Assembly (NCBI GenBank): GCA_023257055.1
Contig: JALRDG010000149.1
Span: 1-6,149, forward strand
DNA length: 6,149 nucleotides
Direction: 5' to 3'
Origin: Candidatus Saccharimonadia bacterium
GTDB taxonomy: Bacteria; Patescibacteriota; Saccharimonadia; Saccharimonadales; Saccharimonadaceae
Every line of letters begins with the position of its first letter. Position 1 is the stretch's first letter. Shown here in pieces: positions 4,703 through 6,149 of the stretch. The position numbers were made by a program, and so were the translations under genes. The notes under the pieces were generated by a model, which was not told the DNA's origin, did no database searches, and saw nothing but the letters and a program-made list of their open reading frames with translations.

Positions 4703-6149
4703 TATATCTTGACTACTTCGCCGCCAATGGCATCTTGGAAGTAGCCATCGTGACTTACGTAGAGGATTGCACCACTGTATTTTTGCAGTGCACCTTCAAG
4801 CTCTTCGATACTTGGTAAATCAAGGTGGTTCGTCGGTTCGTCGAGTACTAGCAGCTGCGGATCATTCGCCAGCATACTAATCACCTGAAAGCGAGCTTTC
4901 TGACCACCACTCAAATTCTTCAATGGGATTTTTGCATCGCCTTCATCGAACAAGTAGTCATGCAGAAGCCCGCGAATTTTCGTTGTGCTAATCGACAAAT
5001 CACGGTCAAGATACATCCGTTCAATAGCATCACCAAGCGTCATGTCGAAGTACTTCGGCGACACCTCTTGCTCATACACGCCGACACGAACATTCGGGTC
5101 AAGTGAAAGCTCACCTTCGAAAATCGTCGTCTCATTCGAGCCGAGTAGCGTCTTGATCAGCGTCGTTTTACCGGCGCCATTCCGTCCACGCAACTCTACG
5201 GCTTCGCCTTCACGAAGGTCAATATTCACCCCAGAAAAGAGCGGGGAAGCATACCCAATACTCACATTGCTTGCGCGCACCAAAATATGCTTACTGCGGC
5301 TTTCGTCAGATTTCATATTCATCCGAATATTACGCGCTTTAAACTTGTCGTACTGGCTTGCAACTTTATAATTCAGGTTCTCAGCCGACTCTTTATCAAT
5401 CCAGAATGTCGGCTTTTCCTTCGCCTGAAGCTCCGCTAGTTCCGCACGAGACTGCTCTTCGAGCCGCTTAAACTTCTGAATCGTGCCAGGATTACGCGAT
5501 TTTTCTTTTAGCCGTTGATAATCCAGTACTTTCACCTTCAGGTTGGCAATGCGCTTTTCTATCATTTCAAATTCATTCATGCTTGCACCGGTACTAACGG
5601 CATTTTGTTTCAAATACGCGTCATAGTTACCCTTGTAGCTAACACTGCCGCCATCTTTCAACTCTACGATACGATCGACTTCTTTTAGTACGTCACGGTC
5701 GTGCGTAATAACTAAAATGGCTTCTTTGGCATTCTGCATCCAGTCGATAAACTGTGCCTTCGCAACGAAATCCATGTGGTTCGTTGGTTCGTCGACCAGC
5801 GCTAGCTGCGCCTGCGAATGCATGATCTTAATGACCTCAACCAAGCGTTTCTGGCCACCAGAAAGGGTGGCAAACGCCTGATGAGCGAGGCCGGCAAGCT
5901 GGAAATTATCAAGCTCACGCTCAATCTGTTCTTCGATCTGATAAAATCCTTTTTGATCGAACCGCTCAAGCGCTTCGCTGTATTCTGTGATTTTTTTCAT
6001 GTCATCACCCATAGTTTCCGGGTACGTGGTAATGATATGGCTAAGCTCGGCATACTCGGGAAGGCCCGCTAGAACATATTGCAGTACCGTTTGCTCGCCA
6101 ATGCCGTGATGCTCCTGCGCCGTTGCAACGACGACCGTACCGCGGCGAT
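4702..6149 (-). CDS. ABC-F family ATPase (ribosome-associated type), 5' end beyond window
   Basis: ABC-F proteins have two ATPase domains on one chain, no membrane domain, and act on ribosomes as translation factors or antibiotic-protection proteins. The open frame runs to the right edge (481 visible residues). The first visible residues are the Q-loop region of domain 1 (A-T-A-Q-E, about 6112-6126). Domain 1 then shows L-S-G-G-Q-K-R (5845-5865), D-E-P-T-N-H-M-D and the H-switch V-I-T-H-D. A charged linker of about 80 residues (about 5340-5580), which in this family reaches the tRNA/peptidyl centre, precedes domain 2: Walker A G-R-N-G-A-G-K-T-T (5161-5187), Q-loop Y-E-Q, L-S-G-G-Q-K-A-R (about 4891-4914), D-E-P-T-N-H-L-D and V-S-H-D. 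The catalytic Glu is present in both. The domain 1 Walker A lies outside. ATG 6012 is internal. The subfamily (EttA, Uup or resistance type) cannot be settled here. Confidence 0.93.
   Translation of the reverse strand, partial: RRGTVVVATAQEHHGIGEQTVLQYVLAGLPEYAELSHIITTYPETMGDDMKKITEYSEALERFDQKGFYQIEEQIERELDNFQLAGLAHQAFATLSGGQKRLVEVIKIMHSQAQLALVDEPTNHMDFVAKAQFIDWMQNAKEAILVITHDRDVLKEVDRIVELKDGGSVSYKGNYDAYLKQNAVSTGASMNEFEMIEKRIANLKVKVLDYQRLKEKSRNPGTIQKFKRLEEQSRAELAELQAKEKPTFWIDKESAENLNYKVASQYDKFKARNIRMNMKSDESRSKHILVRASNVSIGYASPLFSGVNIDLREGEAVELRGRNGAGKTTLIKTLLGSNETTIFEGELSLDPNVRVGVYEQEVSPKYFDMTLGDAIERMYLDRDLSISTTKIRGLLHDYLFDEGDAKIPLKNLSGGQKARFQVISMLANDPQLLVLDEPTNHLDLPSIEELEGALQKYSGAILYVSHDGYFQDAIGGEVVKI

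Noticed and set aside
4985..5371. Plus-strand 128-residue open frame
   Set aside because: It lies opposite ABC-F domain 2 with its intact Walker A. The translation is Ser/Pro-rich without domain features.

Overview
The window looks like chromosomal DNA of a small-genome bacterium, most likely a Patescibacteria/CPR lineage and probably Saccharibacteria (TM7). The grounds are a compact F-type ATP synthase operon with a shortened delta subunit, a prepilin-like protein starting with an F-A-L-P-T-V-L core and carrying an RCC1 propeller, and very tight gene packing. The placement is an inference from sequence style, not from a database match. The standard genetic code suffices: every gene reads through without recoding UGA, which argues against the Gracilibacteria/Absconditabacteria code. 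No rRNA, tRNA, CRISPR array, insertion sequence or phage gene was seen.

Layout, left to right. Positions 1-2278 (minus strand) are the 5' half of an ATP synthase operon. In order of transcription it reads AtpZ/AtpI-like protein, atpB (a), atpE (c), atpF (b) and atpH (delta, cut by the left edge), with gaps of 4, 48, 15 and 0 bp. The alpha, gamma, beta and epsilon genes would be expected beyond position 1. Positions 2319-2525 (plus) hold a 68-residue protein of unknown function with a conserved-looking W-H-L-T motif, divergent from the operon across a 40-bp promoter region. Positions 2526-4241 (minus) encode a 571-residue protein with a type IV prepilin N-terminus and a seven-repeat RCC1-type beta-propeller. 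It ends directly against the stop codon of the small gene.

A 136-bp divergent promoter region (4242-4377) separates the pilin gene from a glutaredoxin-like gene (4378-4656, plus). A 13-bp-stem hairpin (4673-4702) is a likely bidirectional terminator between that gene and a convergent ABC-F ATPase gene (4702-6149, minus) whose 5' end lies beyond the right edge.

The ATP synthase genes build the membrane sector and peripheral stalk of one complex. The other genes do not form an evident pathway with it. The most interesting item is the pilin-propeller fusion. It lacks the Glu5 of ordinary pilins, has all 16 cysteines in apparent pairs, and carries long loops on neighbouring blades. These features fit a disulfide-stabilised tip subunit of a type IV pilus that could act in attachment to a host or surface. 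That role is a hypothesis.
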